Both the position numbers and the translations under genes were made by a program. From the NCBI GenBank assembly GCA_937989585.1, contig CALKRW010000007.1, forward strand, positions 5,001 to 37,714: DNA of 32,714 bases. The letters are read 5' to 3'. Below are positions 8,582-17,716 of this stretch, in pieces. The DNA is from an uncultured Porphyromonadaceae bacterium (lineage in GTDB: Bacteria > Bacteroidota > Bacteroidia > Bacteroidales > Muribaculaceae). Positions within the stretch are counted from its first letter, which is position 1, and the number at the start of each line of letters is the position of its first letter. The notes beneath the pieces are model-generated. The model had not been told where the DNA came from. It was given only the letters and a program-made list of their open reading frames with translations, and made no database searches.

Positions 8582-9478
8582 TCAGTCGATGAAACGTGAG
8601 GTCAGACCGCCGTAGGCATCGATGCGCCTGTCTCGCAGGAATGGCCACCAGCGGCGTACTTGCTCGGAACGCGCAAGGTCAACGTCGACAATTTTCTCTG
8701 CCTCTGAATCTTTTGGGGCCCTGTAAAGAAGTTCCCCTTGAGGTCCTGCTGCAAAACTGCTCCCCCAGAACTGTATTCCGTTTGTAGCCCCCGAGGGGTC
8801 GGGTTCGTGCCCTACGCGGTTTACGGCGATTACCGGCAATCCGTTTGCTATTGCATGTCCACGCTGCACGGTTGTCCAGGCCTCGCGTTGACGTTCCTGC
8901 TCGTCCTCGGGGTCCGAACTCTCATAGCCTATCGCCGTTGGGTATATGAGGATTTCGGCACCGCGCAGTGCCATTAGCCTTGCGGCTTCGGGATACCACT
9001 GGTCCCAGCATACAAGTACGCCGAGGCGTCCGACGGAAGTATCGATGGGCTTGAAACCGAGATCTCCGGGAGTGAAATAGAACTTCTCATAGTATGCGGG
9101 GTCATCCGGAATGTGCATTTTCCTGTAACGTCCGGCGATGCCCCCGTCAGCCTCGTATACAATTGCCGTATTGTGATACAGTCCGGCGGCGCGACGCTCG
9201 AATATCGAAGTGACTATGACTACACCCATTTCTTTTGCCAGGGCGGCATATAGATCGGTTGCCTCGGACGGAACGCTGACAGCGAGGGAACAAAGGTCAA
9301 CATTCTCAGTCTGGCAGAAGTATAGCGAATCGTGCAGTTCCTGATTTACAATCAGTTTTGCGCCGTTTTTGGACAGACGACGTATTTTCTCGGCAATCCG
9401 TTGCCGGTTGTCTGCAATGTCGGAGGTGTTATGTTGCTGAATTATACCTACTTTAAGTGTCTTATGTTCCATTGTCAT
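8582..9478 (-). CDS. aguB: N-carbamoylputrescine amidase
   Basis: 298 residues of the nitrilase superfamily with the Glu-Lys-Cys triad at Glu47 (NQELHDS), Lys120 (YRKMHIPDDP) and Cys157 (VLVCWDQWYPEAARL). The family releases putrescine, CO2 and ammonia from N-carbamoylputrescine. It starts five bases after aguA ends, so the two steps agmatine to N-carbamoylputrescine to putrescine are encoded together. A second ATG two codons in is an equally possible start. Confidence 0.95.
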   Translation of the reverse strand: MTMEHKTLKVGIIQQHNTSDIADNRQRIAEKIRRLSKNGAKLIVNQELHDSLYFCQTENVDLCSLAVSVPSEATDLYAALAKEMGVVIVTSIFERRAAGLYHNTAIVYEADGGIAGRYRKMHIPDDPAYYEKFYFTPGDLGFKPIDTSVGRLGVLVCWDQWYPEAARLMALRGAEILIYPTAIGYESSDPEDEQERQREAWTTVQRGHAIANGLPVIAVNRVGHEPDPSGATNGIQFWGSSFAAGPQGELLYRAPKDSEAEKIVDVDLARSEQVRRWWPFLRDRRIDAYGGLTSRFID

Positions 9479-9483
9479 GTCAA

Positions 9484-10557
9484 TTATACTTTAGGCAACT
9501 GCATTGTTGCGCAGTGGAGCGAGCCATGTTGCCGAATTAGGGCACGGCAGTCGACGCCCACTACGTCGCGGTCGTGGAAAACAATACGTAGCATCTGCAT
9601 TGCCAGTGAGTCCTTTTTTGTCTGTCCGTAAGTTGGCATCAGTATTTTGTGAGGCGTTACGAGATAATTGGCGTAAGTAGCCGGAAGCCTGTTGCCGTCC
9701 TCATCGTAGATGGGATCGGGCAAAGGGAGTTCTATCAGGTTGTATGGCAGCCCCTGGAGAGTACGGAATGTCGCCAGTTGCTGAGCCATGGCTGTAAGCG
9801 GCTGGTAATGCTCGTCTTCCGGGCTGTCACATCCGCAGTATATTATCGTGTCCTCGGGCGCAAGACGTGCCAGAGTGTCTATATGGGCATCCGTATCGTC
9901 GCCTGCAAGTTCTCCATGATCCACCCAAAGCAGTCGCTGTGCTCCCAGAGCCTTGATAATGAAGTCCTCGATCTCATGTTTGTCAGAGGCCCCGTTGCGG
10001 TTTGGCGAGAGGAGACATCTTGAGGTTGTCATAAGTGTTCCGCAACCGTCACTCTCTATCGAACCGCCTTCGAGCACAAAGTTAAGTCTGTTGTGGTACG
10101 TTGTCTTGCCATTGAGCAGAAAGTCGAATGCTTTATTATCAAACAATTTTCGGGTGACAAGGTTGTCACGGTCGGCGGCGAATTTAAGCCCCCAGCCATT
10201 GAACTTGAAGTCGTTCAGTATATATTCTCCGTTAGCCGCAACACATGTCAGCGGACCGAAGTCTCGCGTCCATGTGTCATTTGTAGGGACTTCGACGAAA
10301 ATTATGCCCGAGCCGCTTTCCGAATGAGCCTCGAGGTCGCCGAGACGCGTTCGTGCCTCGGAGAGGTCAGGTCCGGCGAGGAGTATATGCAGTCCCGGTT
10401 GTTTCATGGCTCGGATTATCGCCTCGTAACAATCTTGGACCTCAGCGAGCATATAGGCCCAGTCTGTATCGGTATGGGGCCATGCCATGAGTATGGCGCT
10501 CTGGGCTTCCCATTCGGCCGGCAGACGATGCAGTGACTCTGTATTATGGCCTTTCAT
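9484..10557 (-). CDS. aguA: Agmatine deiminase
   Basis: 357 residues of the guanidino-group-modifying fold. Signatures: DTWTRDFGPLTC, FKFNGWG, LEGGSIESDGCGTLMTT, and near the C-terminus NYLVTPHKILMPTYG and HGSLHC with the nucleophile Cys349. It converts agmatine to N-carbamoylputrescine and ammonia. It sits between a small acidic ORF and aguB, forming a putrescine-producing operon. No decarboxylase for arginine (speA) is in the window. Confidence 0.95.
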   Translation of the reverse strand: MKGHNTESLHRLPAEWEAQSAILMAWPHTDTDWAYMLAEVQDCYEAIIRAMKQPGLHILLAGPDLSEARTRLGDLEAHSESGSGIIFVEVPTNDTWTRDFGPLTCVAANGEYILNDFKFNGWGLKFAADRDNLVTRKLFDNKAFDFLLNGKTTYHNRLNFVLEGGSIESDGCGTLMTTSRCLLSPNRNGASDKHEIEDFIIKALGAQRLLWVDHGELAGDDTDAHIDTLARLAPEDTIIYCGCDSPEDEHYQPLTAMAQQLATFRTLQGLPYNLIELPLPDPIYDEDGNRLPATYANYLVTPHKILMPTYGQTKKDSLAMQMLRIVFHDRDVVGVDCRALIRQHGSLHCATMQLPKV

Positions 10558-10563
10558 AGTCGT

Positions 10564-10818
10564 TTATTCACCGTCATCGCTATATTCGTCCAGAACGTCC
10601 CATACGGATTCGCGGTTCTCGAGGTATTCCTCACAGAAATCCTTGAAGGCGTGACGCTCGCTCAGCGAATTCTCCTCACAGTATGCTCTATACTCCTTCT
10701 GGAGTTCAGGATCATCGGAAATTATGCGTTTGAATTCTGCCTCGGCAACATCGAGGCTTCCATGTTCCTCTATCAGGGAAACAAAGAAATCGGTGATATC
10801 ATTTTGGTTTTCGTACAT
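10564..10818 (-). CDS. Small acidic protein of unknown function upstream of aguA
   Basis: 84 residues with no domain I recognise. It is strongly acidic (roughly a third Asp/Glu) and predicted mostly helical; it has two Cys and no signal peptide or membrane segment. It ends six bases before aguA starts in the same direction, so it is very probably translated from the same message. No function can be assigned; the position suggests an accessory to the polyamine genes or merely the first gene of the operon. Coding status is supported by position and a clean ATG, not by similarity. Confidence 0.7.
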   Translation of the reverse strand: MYENQNDITDFFVSLIEEHGSLDVAEAEFKRIISDDPELQKEYRAYCEENSLSERHAFKDFCEEYLENRESVWDVLDEYSDDGE

Positions 10819-11064
10819 CAGAAACTTTCGTCTTGTATGGTCGTACCGCTCTGGTACAGTGATGATTAAGGTTGAAATTGGAATATAAGGCGTTTTTCGA
10901 TGCCATTACGTTTCCAAAACTACTAATAAAAGCCCGAATATAAGCCTGTTCGCCAATTAAAATGTGTTAAATGTGCCCAAAAAACTTATGGCAGAACTTT
11001 CCGAATATTCGGATGTTAATTATATATATGTGATTAGGCTTGTCCTAAATCTTACATTATTTTC
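10819..11064. other. Divergent intergenic region with palindromes
   Basis: No gene seen. It separates the leftward agmatine operon from the rightward DUF4136 gene. It holds GTACC-N5-GGTAC at 10843-10857, a TAGTTTTG (-7-like, minus strand, 10915-10922) without a good -33 partner, a perfect 14-bp palindrome TCCGAATATTCGGA at 11000-11013, and TTAGG-N5-CCTAA at 11034-11048. Confidence 0.6.
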
Positions 11065-11709
11065 ATGAAAAATATCAATATTATGAAAAAGATTCTAATG
11101 CTGCTTGTAGGCGTTCTCGCACTTAGCCTTACTTCGTGCTCGCCGTTTGCTCTGGTAAATTCCCAGACATTCAATAACGCTGATCTTGCCAATTACAGGA
11201 CATTCCGTATCGTGACTCCGGACGAAGGCAAGATGATACCTGGAATGACAATGGTCACTTACTATAACATCGCTGCGGCCATACGCGAGCAGATGATCAT
11301 GCGAGGCTTCACTGAAGACCCGAACTCCCCGTTGCTTATCAACATCGGCCTTACTGTACACCGCGAGATTGACACCGAACCTGCATATATGGCCTACGGC
11401 GGTCCTGCCTACGGACCCAACTGGGGACCATACTGGGGCGGTTACGCACCATTCTATATGTATCCGTACAGTTACTATTGGCCTACGATCAATCCGAATG
11501 CCGAGGTCATAACCGGCATCTACCGTGAGGGAGTGCTTACAATGGATTTCATCAACTTCCCGGAGAAATTGCCGCTTTACACGGCTTCCGTAGCAACTAT
11601 ACTTAATAATGGGGAGCCCCAGTCTTACCGTAATCTTCAGGATATAAACAAGGCTGTGCAGACACTCTTCTCACGCTTTCCCGTTCCGTTGCTGCCGCAG
11701 TATCGCTAA
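11065..11709 (+). CDS. DUF4136-type outer-membrane lipoprotein
   Basis: 214 residues, or 208 if the second ATG (11083) is used. A lipoprotein signal ends in LALSLTSC, with Cys as the acylated residue. The body fits the DUF4136 pattern (NADLANYRTFRIV..., AIREQMIMRGFTED, LLINIGLTVHREI) with a Gly/Tyr/Pro-rich stretch around GGPAYGPNWGPYWGGYAPF and a late NLQDINKAVQTLFSRFP. Function of the family is unknown; it is common in Bacteroidetes envelopes. It is a single gene, with two palindromes in its upstream region that could be operator sites. Confidence 0.85.
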   Translation: MKNINIMKKILMLLVGVLALSLTSCSPFALVNSQTFNNADLANYRTFRIVTPDEGKMIPGMTMVTYYNIAAAIREQMIMRGFTEDPNSPLLINIGLTVHREIDTEPAYMAYGGPAYGPNWGPYWGGYAPFYMYPYSYYWPTINPNAEVITGIYREGVLTMDFINFPEKLPLYTASVATILNNGEPQSYRNLQDINKAVQTLFSRFPVPLLPQYR

Positions 11710-11766
11710 GAATCTTCCGGTTGAAAATCAATGATGTCACGCTGGCCGGTATCGATAAGATATTGG

Positions 11767-13326
11767 TCAGCGTCTCTTCATGCGCCTGTGGATTATGTAT
11801 CCAGAGACCAGCACAAGAAGAATTGCCACTCCCGAGATAAATACGAACATGGAAGACAGAGGACCGAGGAATGGGTCGTAGCAACGGCCCACATGTAACT
11901 CCAGGGCAAAGTTCCAGAGGGACATGGGCTGTGAGCGCAAGAGTTCGCTCTCCGGGAGTTTGCTGTCCGAACCCTCGGCATAATCGAAAACTGTGTTTTC
12001 GTTAAGGTCATGGCTGTATCCGCTGACAAGGTGGTCGCTTAATATAAAGCCGCCGGCTTCGGAGGAATCAAATATTTCGTCTGTAAAATAGTCCCGGCTC
12101 TGTCCTGTCGATGGATTCCATCGGAAAAGACCGCTGAACGAACCGATGAGCCATTTGTCAGGCGCGGTGTGTTCGAACACGGTGATACCCATGGGGCTTA
12201 CCGGCGGTACCTTATCTTTGGGTATAATCCTGGGACGCCCGTTCAGGCTGTCAAGCCGGAAGAAACCTTCGGAGGTCGAGAGAAGCCATGTATCGGAGTC
12301 TGCGTCGAAACGTAAGGCACGCAGCCGGTCGTGCCACTTGTCACCGGTATCCATCGTCGATGCCGGCAGCGGTTTGGTGGAATTCAGCACGAATGGTACC
12401 ATCAGCGGCGGCCTCAGGCACATGCCAGTGAGAACAATGAGCAAAGTCAGCGGAAGAGTGACATACCCCACGCTGTTGTGCCACTTTACGTTCCATCTGA
12501 ATACACGGATTTTCCGGGTGGCCTTGAGGTGTTTGCGTGTACGCGCACGGATAGGGTAGGGAAGTATGAAGATTAGAATGCCTCCCATACTCAGAAATGC
12601 CAGAATTATGGCAAGTAAATCCACAATTATTTTCCCCGGCAGGCCGAACAGTTGGCCGCTGTGAAGATTCCATATGGTCTTGAATAATGAGACCTCGCTG
12701 ATGTCGATGTCTGGCTCTCCAAGACGCAGTGATTTGAATCCGCCATCTCCGTCCTGCACAAAGAAGCGTGTTCTGGTTACAGCGACAACACCATTGCTGT
12801 CAGGCGTCAGGCATACGTCAGAAAGCCGTTCAGTGTTGCCCGGAAGATCAGTTTCCAGCCATTTGCCATCGTGATGCCGGTATAATCCTGATTGGGTGGC
12901 ACACCATAATATTCCCTCGCGCGTACGTACAATATTTCTTATATTGCGGTTGTCGACTCCTTCAGGAAAACCGTTGTTGAAATCTGCAAGACGATTGAAC
13001 CCTTTGTCTGTCAGCCATACGCCGCAGTTGCCGAAACCCAGCACGCTGTCACCGCCAAGGCCAAGGGTACCGCGTATGGTGCCGTTGTTATAGTTTTCTA
13101 TATGGTAGGCCGGAGGCATGAACCAGCGGGGCACGTCTACGCCGGAATATGTGCTCCGGTGATTGAGTATTATTCCTGAAAAGCAGAAGACTAGCATGAA
13201 GACACAGCATACTATACCACCCCAGCGGTGATATTTTCGCCATCCTTTACATTTTTTCGGCTCTTCTTGGGACATATTGTTCTGCTTGGCCGCGATAATA
13301 TCCTTCGTCTCTTTCACTGATTCCAT
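11767..13326 (-). CDS. PepSY-associated transmembrane protein with propeller-like periplasmic segments
   Basis: 519 residues from the ATG at 13326; an upstream in-frame ATG at 13356 is unlikely because it would fall in the promoter. Segments: cytoplasmic tail, TM1 (GGIVCCVFMLVFCFSGIIL), a periplasmic stretch with a repeat like NRNIRNIVRTREGILWCATQSGLYRHHDGKW, TM pair around DLLAIILAFLSMGGILIFIL and YVTLPLTLLIVLTGMCL, a second periplasmic stretch with similar WLLSTSEGFFRLD and WLIGSFSGLFRWN units, and a last TM ending RRMKRR. The TM layout (WxxxxHRWxG, KWHNSVGY) fits PepSY-TM proteins, often linked with iron uptake or ferric reduction; the W-x-(S/A)-T-x-S-G-L/F-x-R units resemble regulator-propeller repeats. 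Exact role unknown. Confidence 0.8.
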   Translation of the reverse strand: MESVKETKDIIAAKQNNMSQEEPKKCKGWRKYHRWGGIVCCVFMLVFCFSGIILNHRSTYSGVDVPRWFMPPAYHIENYNNGTIRGTLGLGGDSVLGFGNCGVWLTDKGFNRLADFNNGFPEGVDNRNIRNIVRTREGILWCATQSGLYRHHDGKWLETDLPGNTERLSDVCLTPDSNGVVAVTRTRFFVQDGDGGFKSLRLGEPDIDISEVSLFKTIWNLHSGQLFGLPGKIIVDLLAIILAFLSMGGILIFILPYPIRARTRKHLKATRKIRVFRWNVKWHNSVGYVTLPLTLLIVLTGMCLRPPLMVPFVLNSTKPLPASTMDTGDKWHDRLRALRFDADSDTWLLSTSEGFFRLDSLNGRPRIIPKDKVPPVSPMGITVFEHTAPDKWLIGSFSGLFRWNPSTGQSRDYFTDEIFDSSEAGGFILSDHLVSGYSHDLNENTVFDYAEGSDSKLPESELLRSQPMSLWNFALELHVGRCYDPFLGPLSSMFVFISGVAILLVLVSGYIIHRRMKRR

Positions 13327-13345
13327 GATCGATAAAAATCTTGTG

Positions 13346-13376
13346 CAAAAATACAAACAAAGTGCAAGTATGACAA
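13346..13376 (-). promoter_or_regulatory. Bacteroidetes-type promoter for the PepSY-TM gene
   Basis: Minus strand: TTG (complement of 13374-13376), 20 bp, TATTTTTG (complement of 13346-13353), about 20 bases before the ATG at 13326. Confidence 0.75.
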
Positions 13377-13418
13377 TACCCGAAAATAGGGATGAATCAC
13401 CCGCGCGGGACTTGTCGC

Positions 13419-14345
13419 TTAGTAAGTTTCAATGGATGCCAGTGCCTGATTGTAAGAAATCAGGTTGCCGGATTTTAATATGGCCTTGGCGGTCTTGCGC
13501 CCTAATAATGCTGACGGATACTCCCAGAAAGCTTTCATCTTTGCGAGTATCTGGGCCTGTCCGCATAGAACTTTCGAATAGTGGCTGAAAACCATTTCAT
13601 GCATTTTCATCAACCCTGAAATCACCTCCCCATCATTCCATTCTGACCCACGTATCTCTGCTGCCAGAGACGGCCGTTTTAGCAGACCCCTGCCAAGCAT
13701 TACGCCTGACAGATTCGGGAAGCGGTTAGTGATTGACTTGAAATCCTCTGTTGTCAGCACGTCTCCGTTAAAGACAACAGGATGCCGCATGGTGTCGCAG
13801 ATTGCGTCAAACTCATCAAGATTGATTTCTCCGCGATACTGTTGCAGTGCAGTCCGCGGATGTACGCAGACATGATGCAGTGGCATCGAGTTCAGTATCC
13901 CTGCAATTTCGCTCCATTCGTCAGGTTTCTTGAGGCCAAGCCGCATTTTGACCGAGAAACTGATCTCGGGTTTTGACATGACGAATTTTGCAACCTGTTC
14001 AAGTTCGCCGGGATTGGCAATCATGCCGGCTCCGCGTCCTTTGCGCACCTGGGGAGTGAACGGACAACCGAGATTCAGGTCGAGGCACTTATAGCCGCTT
14101 TCTTCGACAGCGGCTGCGATGCGTCGCAGTTCTTCCGTATCGCGGAATATTGCCTGAGGAAGTGTCTCGATATCTTTGTTGAACGGCGAGCGGATGTTGG
14201 CCAGGTCGCGTCGCATCACGTTCCCGTCGCTTTCGACGCGCATGAACGGGGCACAATATACATCAATGCCGCCAAAAACCTGCGAGTGCGCAAAACAGTA
14301 TGGCGCACTCGTGTATCCTTGTAGCGGAGCGGAATATACAGTCAT
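13419..14345 (-). CDS. tRNA-dihydrouridine synthase (Dus family)
   Basis: 308 residues from the ATG at 14345, four bases after the TPR gene stop. An earlier in-frame ATG (14420) would add 25 residues without Dus similarity and overlap the TPR gene. FMN-barrel features: APLQGYT at the N-terminus, CLDLNLGCPFTPQVRKGRGAG with the catalytic Cys, FSVKMRLGL, VHPRTALQQYRGEI, PVVFNGDV and GVMLGRGLLKRP. It reduces uridines in tRNA D-loops using FMN and NADPH. The Dus subclass (A, B or C) cannot be fixed by eye. It is the last gene of the lptF/G to dus run. Confidence 0.9.
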   Translation of the reverse strand: MTVYSAPLQGYTSAPYCFAHSQVFGGIDVYCAPFMRVESDGNVMRRDLANIRSPFNKDIETLPQAIFRDTEELRRIAAAVEESGYKCLDLNLGCPFTPQVRKGRGAGMIANPGELEQVAKFVMSKPEISFSVKMRLGLKKPDEWSEIAGILNSMPLHHVCVHPRTALQQYRGEINLDEFDAICDTMRHPVVFNGDVLTTEDFKSITNRFPNLSGVMLGRGLLKRPSLAAEIRGSEWNDGEVISGLMKMHEMVFSHYSKVLCGQAQILAKMKAFWEYPSALLGRKTAKAILKSGNLISYNQALASIETY

Positions 14346-14349
14346 TCTT

Positions 14350-15912
14350 TCAGAAGACCTCGTGGGACGGACTTGAGTGACCCGGCTCGTCGTCATCGTC
14401 AGTGAAGAATTCGTTGGCACCGATTTCAGGAGTCTCCGGCGACCACAGTCCGTACGGGTTGTAGGCCTCTGTGTCGAAAGGATGTTCGCTCAGTGTCTCT
14501 GTGCGCTCAAGCAGATCCTGCATCAGGTGTACCGCCCCGAGATTCACGAGACGGCTCATCGCGTGCCATCCGGGACCCTCGCTGAGTGTTCGCAGATTCA
14601 TCTTGAGATATATCTGCGCGTAGTTGCGGGCTTCTGTGATGTTGCCGAGTTTTGCCTGGGCCAGTGCTAGGAACACAATGATCGCCGGCGAGGTCTCGTG
14701 AGCCTTTGAGTAGGCTTCGATGAGTTTGAACATTGTGTCGAAGTCCTGCAGATAGAATGTCGACTCGATGGCCGCCGTGAAAAATTCAGGCTCGATTTTT
14801 TCGCCACGCTTCTTATAACTGCTGATTACATGGGAGATTATACCCTTGACTGCTTTGGGCTGCCGGTAGACAAGACTGTACAGTACCATTGCCCAGACAT
14901 GTCCGATGGAGGACGTTATGCGCGAGGCTGCCTCGAAATCGTCGAAGTGGCGCAATGCCTCGGAGGGATTGATTGCCAGCAGGTGCGAGATGGCGAAAAA
15001 TGAATCGGGATGGGTCTCCAGGAATACATGCAGCCTCCGGACACCTTCCTCCTGAAGTTCTTCCTCGGTGAGTACCGGAAGCAGAAGTGACAGGGGCATC
15101 TGTTCTGATGGGCAGGCATCGCATATCTCACGTAGCGTGTCCTTGTTCTCGGATGCTGAATTGTCGTTCTCGATTATCTCGGACTTGAACAGCAGTGACT
15201 CGCGGTGGGTCGGGTCCAGGGCCAGTGCAAGATCAAGCGATTCGGCATAATTTTCACGATGGTGCTGGCTGTAGTACTGAGAGCGTGCGAGTATCTGCCA
15301 GTAGTCTGCGACAAAAGGCATTTTCTCGACAAGCCGGGACAATAGTTCGGCTGCGCGGTCGAAGTCACGTTCCTGCGAGTATGTGTCGTAGAAGTCATAT
15401 CCGAGTTCGTACAGTAGCACGTCCTCGTTGCCTACGTGTGCCGCTACTTTCTTGTAGTTCTTGTATATCCAGTCGAGCAGTCCGAAGTCATTGGCAAGCT
15501 GCACGAATCGTATTGTCTCTTCATCATCGAACGGCGGGTACTGGCGTATGAAATCCTCCAGGCGTTTCTGTACCTGCTCTTTGTTCGATACCGAGTTGCG
15601 CAGCAGCGCTATCTGTGTGAGCAGTGAGTCATCGTCAGCGCTGTCTTCCACGAGTCCCTCGGTCATCGACGGGTCGAGGACGTCCGAATAGAACGTGATG
15701 CGGCGCTGACGCATGGCCTCGCTGTCCGGATAGAAGCGGGCGGCACGCATCAGTGCCTCGGCGCGCAGATAGTCGTTGTTCAGGTCGCCGGCATAGTCGA
15801 AAATCTCCACGAGGTCATCCTCGTCGAAGAAATAATCGTCGGCGTTCCCGCGCAATGACTCCTTGAAGCGGTCAATCAGTTGTTGTCTTTCTTTGTCGAA
15901 ATCTTCGGGCAT
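14350..15912 (-). CDS. Acidic tetratricopeptide-like repeat protein
   Basis: 520 residues, no signal peptide or membrane segment. Helical repeats of TPR type are spread along the protein (for example RAAELLSRLVEKMPFVADYW, followed by YAESLDLALALDP, and ITEARNYAQIYLKMN). The ends are rich in Asp/Glu (FFDEDDLVEIFDY; EFFTDDDDEPG). TPRs mediate protein-protein contacts; the partner is unknown. It is packed between glnS (32 bp) and dus (4 bp), suggesting co-transcription with tRNA-related genes. Confidence 0.8.
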   Translation of the reverse strand: MPEDFDKERQQLIDRFKESLRGNADDYFFDEDDLVEIFDYAGDLNNDYLRAEALMRAARFYPDSEAMRQRRITFYSDVLDPSMTEGLVEDSADDDSLLTQIALLRNSVSNKEQVQKRLEDFIRQYPPFDDEETIRFVQLANDFGLLDWIYKNYKKVAAHVGNEDVLLYELGYDFYDTYSQERDFDRAAELLSRLVEKMPFVADYWQILARSQYYSQHHRENYAESLDLALALDPTHRESLLFKSEIIENDNSASENKDTLREICDACPSEQMPLSLLLPVLTEEELQEEGVRRLHVFLETHPDSFFAISHLLAINPSEALRHFDDFEAASRITSSIGHVWAMVLYSLVYRQPKAVKGIISHVISSYKKRGEKIEPEFFTAAIESTFYLQDFDTMFKLIEAYSKAHETSPAIIVFLALAQAKLGNITEARNYAQIYLKMNLRTLSEGPGWHAMSRLVNLGAVHLMQDLLERTETLSEHPFDTEAYNPYGLWSPETPEIGANEFFTDDDDEPGHSSPSHEVF

Positions 15913-15944
15913 ATTGTTTGTGTCGTGGCCCGGAGGCCGGTTGT

Positions 15945-17654
15945 TCAGGCTTTTTTCTGGACTTTCTCCCAGGTGTCCTTCAGGGCTATTGTGCGGTTGA
16001 AAATCAGATTGCCGGGAGCGGAATCGAGGTCGGGAGTGAAGTAGCCGATACGCTGGAACTGGAACTTGGTGCCTTCCTTGGCGTTTTCGGCGACAAATGG
16101 CTCGACTTTAACATCCTTGACAACCTTCAGCGACTCGGGGTTCAGCATCTCGCGGAAGTCACGGTCAGCCTCGGCTGCCGGATTCTCCACGTTGAACAGT
16201 CGGTCGTAGATGCGCACCTCTGCATCGATTGCATCTTTGGCCGATACCCAGTGTAAGGTACCCTTCACCTTGCGTGCGGCGCCTGGCATGCCCGAGCGCG
16301 TCTCCGGGTCGTAGGTACAGTGCAGTTCGGTGATGTTGCCCTCGGCATCTTTTATTACCTCGTCGCATTTGATGATATATGCGCCCTTGAGACGTACCTC
16401 GCCGCCCGGGAACAGGCGGAAGAATTTCTTGGGAGGATTTTCCATGAAGTCCTCGCGCTCGATGTAGATTTCACGGGAGAACGGCATCTCGTGTGTGCCG
16501 CCGTTGGGATCCTCGGGATTATTCTCCATGGATACGGTCTCGGTCTGGCCTTCGGGATAGTTGGTGATGACCACTCTCAGTGGATTGATTACTGCCATCA
16601 CGCGGGTGGCTGTCGCGTTCAGGTCATCGCGCACCGCGTGTTCGAGCAGTGATACCGAGTTGAGCGCCTCGTATTTGGTATAGCCTATGGTGTCTATGAA
16701 TTTACGTATGGCCTTCGGGGTATAGCCGCGGCGGCGCATTCCGCAGATGGTCGGCATGCGCGGGTCATCCCAGCCGTTGACAAGCCCTTCTTTTACAAGA
16801 GTCAGGAGTTTGCGCTTCGACATCACGGTGTATGTGAGGTTCAGTCGGTTGAACTCAATCTGGCGGGGGCGGTAGGTCTCGTCCGCAAGTTCGTTCACGA
16901 AGTAATCGTAAAGCGGGCGGTGGGGCACGAACTCGAGTGTGCATATCGAGTGGGTCACTCCCTCGAAGTAGTCGCTCTGACCGTGTGCGAAGTCATACAT
17001 GGGATATACCTTCCACTTGTCGCCTGTGCGGTGGTGCGGCGTGTGGATTATGCGGTACATGATGGGGTCGCGGAAGTGCATGTTGTCCGATGCCATGTCT
17101 ATCTTGGCGCGGAGCACGCGTGCGCCGTCTGGGAATTCGCCGGCATTCATGCGGCGGAACAGGTCGAGGTTCTCTTCCACCGAACGGTTGCGGTAGGGAG
17201 ACTCCTGGCCGGGCTCGGTGGGAGTGCCTTTCTGTGCGGCGATTTCTTCCGAGGTCTGGTCGTCGACATAGGCTTTGCCTTCCTTGATGAGGCGTTCGGC
17301 CAGGTCATACAGTTTCTGGAAGTAGTCCGAGGCGTAGTATTCGCGGTCGCCCCAGTCGAATCCCAGCCAGTGTATGTCGTCGCGTATGGCGTCGACATAC
17401 TCGACATCTTCCTTCACTGGGTTCGTATCGTCGAAACGCAGGTTGCAGGTGCCTCCGAATTTTTCGGCGACACCGAAGTCCATGCATATGGCCTTGGCAT
17501 GGCCGATGTGGAGATAGCCGTTGGGTTCCGGTGGAAAACGTGTGTTGAGGCGTCCTCCGTTTTTGCCGGCCTGAAGGTCGTCATATACTGTCTGCTCAAC
17601 AAAGTTGAGGCCTTTTTTCTCGCTTTCGGGGTTCTCGATGTTGTTCTCAGCCAT
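15945..17654 (-). CDS. glnS: Glutaminyl-tRNA synthetase
   Basis: 569 residues, normal for bacterial GlnRS. The class I signature HIGH is at 49-52 in PPEPNGYLHIGHAKA; VMSKRKLL is the KMSKS-type loop. Other marks are RFDDTNPVKEDVEYVDAI, YPMYDFAHGQSDYFEGVTHS and CTLEFVPHRPLYDYF, which separate GlnRS from GluRS. The C-terminal half is the anticodon-binding beta-barrel domain. It charges tRNA-Gln with glutamine in the cytoplasm. Confidence 0.98.
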   Translation of the reverse strand: MAENNIENPESEKKGLNFVEQTVYDDLQAGKNGGRLNTRFPPEPNGYLHIGHAKAICMDFGVAEKFGGTCNLRFDDTNPVKEDVEYVDAIRDDIHWLGFDWGDREYYASDYFQKLYDLAERLIKEGKAYVDDQTSEEIAAQKGTPTEPGQESPYRNRSVEENLDLFRRMNAGEFPDGARVLRAKIDMASDNMHFRDPIMYRIIHTPHHRTGDKWKVYPMYDFAHGQSDYFEGVTHSICTLEFVPHRPLYDYFVNELADETYRPRQIEFNRLNLTYTVMSKRKLLTLVKEGLVNGWDDPRMPTICGMRRRGYTPKAIRKFIDTIGYTKYEALNSVSLLEHAVRDDLNATATRVMAVINPLRVVITNYPEGQTETVSMENNPEDPNGGTHEMPFSREIYIEREDFMENPPKKFFRLFPGGEVRLKGAYIIKCDEVIKDAEGNITELHCTYDPETRSGMPGAARKVKGTLHWVSAKDAIDAEVRIYDRLFNVENPAAEADRDFREMLNPESLKVVKDVKVEPFVAENAKEGTKFQFQRIGYFTPDLDSAPGNLIFNRTIALKDTWEKVQKKA

Positions 17655-17716
17655 GATAGGTGATTTTTATGCTTGGTTTATTTTTATGGATTGTTCTGTC
17701 TTTCGTCGCGGGGACT

